From Desulfuromusa sp. (GTDB lineage Bacteria; Desulfobacterota; Desulfuromonadia; Desulfuromonadales; Geopsychrobacteraceae): a stretch of DNA of 24,011 bases. Both the position numbers and the translations under genes were made by a program. Numbering within the stretch: position 1 is the first letter of the stretch; the number at the start of each line of letters is the position of its first letter. The DNA is taken from NCBI GenBank assembly GCA_029933365.1, contig JAOZOH010000043.1, positions 1 through 24,011 of the forward strand, read 5' to 3'. The notes beneath the pieces were generated by a model. It was not told the DNA's origin, ran no database searches, and worked only from the letters and a program-made list of their open reading frames with translations. Positions 21,787 through 24,011 of this stretch are shown here, one piece after another.

Positions 21787-22758
21787 ATGTCAGAGTTGAT
21801 TATTTGCCCAAAAGATGACTTGGTTGTTCAATCAACTTTGGTGATTGAGGAAATGGTCGCTGATTGGCTAAATCTTGATGTGGCTAATGGCGATGCCTGT
21901 GATGATACCTTAAAGACCTACCGAGGACATTTTGAGGCTTGGTTGGCGTGGTGTCGTGATAATCATGTTATTCCCAAGCAAGCAACGGTAGAAGATGTCA
22001 AATTCTGGAGGCAAGATCTCATTGAGTCAGGTTCAAAGCCTTCTACGATTTCTCTGAAGCTGACAACCATTCGGAGATTCTATCAGTCTGCTGTGGATAG
22101 AGGATTTCTCGATGCGAATCCAGCTATCAATGTGCGATCCCCTCGGGAGCGTCGGGCGGTTAAAGAACAAATCAAATATTTATCTGCCGGCGAAGCAGAA
22201 CTTTTGTTTCGGGCTGTTCCAAATGATTCTTCCATCAAGTCACTCCGAGATAGGGCGATGATCGGATTGATGGCCCTTGAAGGACTTCGCCGAGTTGAGA
22301 TCGTTCGATCCTGCGTTTCCGACATTGAGAAGGACTTGGAAGGGGTTCGCTTCTTGGTTCATGGTAAAGGGAAAGAGCGGTTCATTTATCCTCGTGAGGA
22401 CACCGCCCGTGTCATATCCGATTACTTGGCTGTGCGTGGCTCACTCGAAAAAGACGAACAGGGAGAGCCGTTGTTTGTCCAAATCCGTAAAGGTGGTACG
22501 GCCATGGGACGGATTAGCCGAACGGGGGTAAACAAAATTATTGATCACTATTTGCTGAAGGCTGGATTGAAACGGGACGGTCTATCTTGTCATGCCCTGA
22601 GGCACACATGCGCGGCTCTTCTCTATCAGGCAACTCGTGATATTCGGGCAGTCCAAGAAACCCTGGGGCATAGTAATATTGCTACTTCGGCAGGATATGC
22701 TCATATTGTTGAAAGGGGGAAAGCTAGGTACACCAGAGAAATACCAGTTAAGATTTGA
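21787..22758 (+). CDS. Tyrosine recombinase/integrase (XerC/D-like)
   Basis: Catalyses site-specific insertion and excision of the island. 323 aa with a SAM-like N-terminal core-binding domain (about 15-115) and a complete catalytic domain: R168 (LEGLRR), K196 (HGKGK), H269-x-x-R272 (CHALRHT), H295 (LGHSN) and nucleophile Y304 (AGYAHI). All six residues are present, so it is probably active. ATG 21787 has AAAAGGAAAATGCA upstream. It is the last gene of the island, next to the right chromosomal flank, as is common for integrating elements. No excisionase was identified. XerD-like rather than P4-type, and no tRNA gene is seen at either end. Confidence 0.93.
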   Translation: MSELIICPKDDLVVQSTLVIEEMVADWLNLDVANGDACDDTLKTYRGHFEAWLAWCRDNHVIPKQATVEDVKFWRQDLIESGSKPSTISLKLTTIRRFYQSAVDRGFLDANPAINVRSPRERRAVKEQIKYLSAGEAELLFRAVPNDSSIKSLRDRAMIGLMALEGLRRVEIVRSCVSDIEKDLEGVRFLVHGKGKERFIYPREDTARVISDYLAVRGSLEKDEQGEPLFVQIRKGGTAMGRISRTGVNKIIDHYLLKAGLKRDGLSCHALRHTCAALLYQATRDIRAVQETLGHSNIATSAGYAHIVERGKARYTREIPVKI

Positions 22759-23034
22759 TTGTAGTTAAATTAAAAGAGATACATCAGAAACCGAAGGACA
22801 AACCTCTCTGGAAGTTTTTCGGTTCTATCCACGAAAAAAAGGTGATTCGGTTTCAATATACTGAAATCTAAGTGAAAGTCGCTTTTTGAGTCATAATGGA
22901 AACCAACAAAAGTTGTCACTCAGAAATCCGCCTGAAATGCTGCTTTGTAGTGAACCTTCAAGCTACAACCTTCGTTTGGTGGATAGATCCGAAGTTTTTA
23001 AACTCGTTAAAATTCACGTGCACTACTCTAGTAT
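22759..23034. other. Integrase 3' flank, probable right end of the island
   Basis: No gene supported. AACCGAA (22789-22795) pairs with TTCGGTT (22818-22824), and TTCGGTT recurs at 22846-22852; these could be a weak terminator or recombinase arm sites. The reading frames near 22886-23134 have no ribosome site, and part of their length lies over moaC. The island end should be somewhere here. Confidence 0.35.
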
Positions 23035-23514
23035 TCAGATACGCACGAATGTTCCACTCTTGCCACCGGACTTTTTCAGCAAGCAGATCTCTCCGATAAC
23101 CATTTCTTTGTCAATCGCTTTGCACATGTCATAAATAGTCAGTGCGGCAACCGAGACTGCCATCAGGGCTTCCATTTCCACTCCAGTTTGACCAGTGACT
23201 TTAGTGGTAGCTAAGATGATCACACTACCCGATAGCGGATCACTGTCAAAATCGAGTTCAACGGCGCTTAAGGGAAGTGGGTGACAAAGGGGAATTAATG
23301 AGAAAGTTTGCTTGGCTGCCATGATTCCAGCTAACCTGGCAACGGAAAAAACATCCCCTTTTTTTATCCGCTGCTCGAGAATCAGTTGCAAGGTTTCGGG
23401 CTTCATCTCGATTCGGCCTTTGGCGGTAGCGACTCGTGCAGATAACGGTTTCTCGCCGACATCAACCATGACGGCCCTTCCATCTTTATCAAAATGGGTC
23501 AATTCACCAGTCAT
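23035..23514 (-). CDS. moaC: Cyclic pyranopterin monophosphate synthase MoaC
   Basis: Second step of molybdopterin synthesis, converting the MoaA product to cyclic pyranopterin monophosphate in the cytoplasm. [87 protein letters not shown] and [10 protein letters not shown] are the standard blocks in order, including the catalytic region KKSGGKSG. I start it at ATG 23514, which has GGAGG five bases upstream and gives a normal 159 aa; a frame extending to 23568 adds an atypical N-terminus. Chromosomal flank of the island, convergent with the AOR gene. Confidence 0.93.
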   Translation of the reverse strand: MTGELTHFDKDGRAVMVDVGEKPLSARVATAKGRIEMKPETLQLILEQRIKKGDVFSVARLAGIMAAKQTFSLIPLCHPLPLSAVELDFDSDPLSGSVIILATTKVTGQTGVEMEALMAVSVAALTIYDMCKAIDKEMVIGEICLLKKSGGKSGTFVRI

Positions 23515-23580
23515 TTCTTCCTCCGGATGAGATAAAATTGTATTCAAGATCGACATACCCCCCCTCACTAACCTTCCCTA

Positions 23581-23956
23581 TCAGAGATTTCCTCCAAAAG
23601 CTGTTGACACCCCAAGGAGGTGGATATCAATTTTTTCTCCGGCAGCAAAATAATCGCGTTCCTCTGCCAGAAGGGCGATACCCTGGGCATTGATCAAGGT
23701 GCGTAAAATTCCAGTATTCTGATCACCTGCACTGCTGACCATCATTTCACTATCCTGATTGATCCTGACAGAGACTCGCAGCATCTGCTCCTGACGGAAT
23801 CGGGGCTCCAGTCATGACTATAACCACTGTTCCCGGTTTGACTGCTGCGGAAGTTGTTCCCCCTGCAGGAAGATATCCCACGACCGGGAGAACTGTTCCA
23901 GCGGCACAATCCTCCACTCGGACAGCATAGCCGTCCATCGCCTAGTTATTAAAAGA
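23581..23956 (-). pseudogene. moeA: moeA remnant: internal deletion and nonsense codon
   Basis: MoeA inserts molybdenum or tungsten into the cofactor. The minus strand from about 23956 reads SFNN-stop-AMDGYAVRVEDC..., which matches the invariant MoeA block FDNSAMDGYAV with the Ser codon apparently mutated (TCG to TAG at 23942-23944). It continues to MTGAPIPSGADA and then, near 23765-23785, jumps in another frame to LRVSVRINQDSEMMVSSAGDQNTGILRTLINAQGIALL, the C-terminal MoeA domain. Some 200 or more codons of the middle are missing. Upstream of 23956 the frame contains further stops. A dead gene, unless assembly is wrong. Confidence 0.75.
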
Positions 23957-24011
23957 CCTGATTAGCACGAATCTTCCGCTGGGTCATAGCGTGACTTATT
24001 ATGACACGACA

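Noticed and set aside
1006..22916. AAAGTTGT shared by the left (1006-1013) and right (22909-22916) flanks as an att direct repeat
   Set aside because: Eight bases without matching context are expected by chance in regions this size; not claimed as att sites.
22886..23134. Open frames at the right end of the island
   Set aside because: No ribosome site, part of the length lies over moaC on the other strand, and the sequence has no recognisable features.

Overview
The window reads as a compact genomic island of about 21-22 kb (roughly 0.9-1.0 to 22.8-23.0 kb) inserted between two convergent chromosomal loci of tungsten/molybdenum cofactor biology. On the left is the 3' half of an aldehyde:ferredoxin oxidoreductase (AOR) gene. 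On the right, on the minus strand, are moaC and a decayed moeA. A tungsten AOR together with an F-type/SXT-like transfer module suggests an anaerobic proteobacterium or a member of the Desulfobacterota. This is inference from gene content only; no rRNA or tRNA gene was recognised.

Layout. (1) 1-850: AOR C-terminal part with an apparent frameshift near base 60. (2) 1087-7675: a tightly packed, often ATGA-overlapping operon of conjugation-type genes: a secreted lytic transglycosylase, a NusA-like protein, a TraD/VirD4-like coupling ATPase, a membrane-anchored HD-domain protein in the place of a MOBH relaxase, TraF (thioredoxin fold) and TraH, then a small charged protein. The rest of an F-type secretion apparatus (TraC/VirB4, TraB, TraK, TraU, TraW, TraN, TraG) is absent. 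(3) 7676-8998: a class II Fic AMP-transferase preceded by a phased array of TGCCTCA boxes. (4) 9026-18660: a long plus-strand module starting from a good sigma-70 promoter: ssb, a Bet/RecT annealase, a Cas4/RecB-like nuclease, a MoxR/CobS-like AAA+ ATPase, a WGR-like protein, DUF3150, a CobT-like VWA protein, a stand-alone TSCPD protein, RadC, a lipoprotein and several small proteins, ended by a strong hairpin terminator. (5) 18828-20418, minus strand: a two-gene nucleotidyltransferase plus winged-helix pair with its own operator-like palindrome. (6) 20537-22758: a small protein with a beta-clamp-type tail, a membrane protein, a zinc-finger protein and a tyrosine recombinase. (7) 22759-24011: island end and moaC/moeA.

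The most striking signal is a recurrent structured leader. Nine gene starts between 9.36 and 17.54 kb are each preceded, between the previous stop and the Shine-Dalgarno sequence, by two successive CCC-N(3-9)-GGG(G) units. In most copies the first G-run can also pair with a C/T-rich segment further downstream, giving mutually exclusive or pseudoknot-like folds. This resembles the published STAXI motif (found near Ssb, topoisomerase, antirestriction and XerDC integrase genes). A tenth leader with a different fold precedes the last small gene.

How the genes may work together (inference): the integrase moves the island. The coupling protein and HD protein would present its DNA to a transfer channel. 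TraF and TraH could modify a helper element's channel, as the traN/traH/traG genes of SGI1 do for IncC plasmids. The SSB-Bet-nuclease-RadC-AAA/VWA module would process or protect incoming single-stranded DNA. Fic and the nucleotidyltransferase pair look like toxin-antitoxin or defence cargo.
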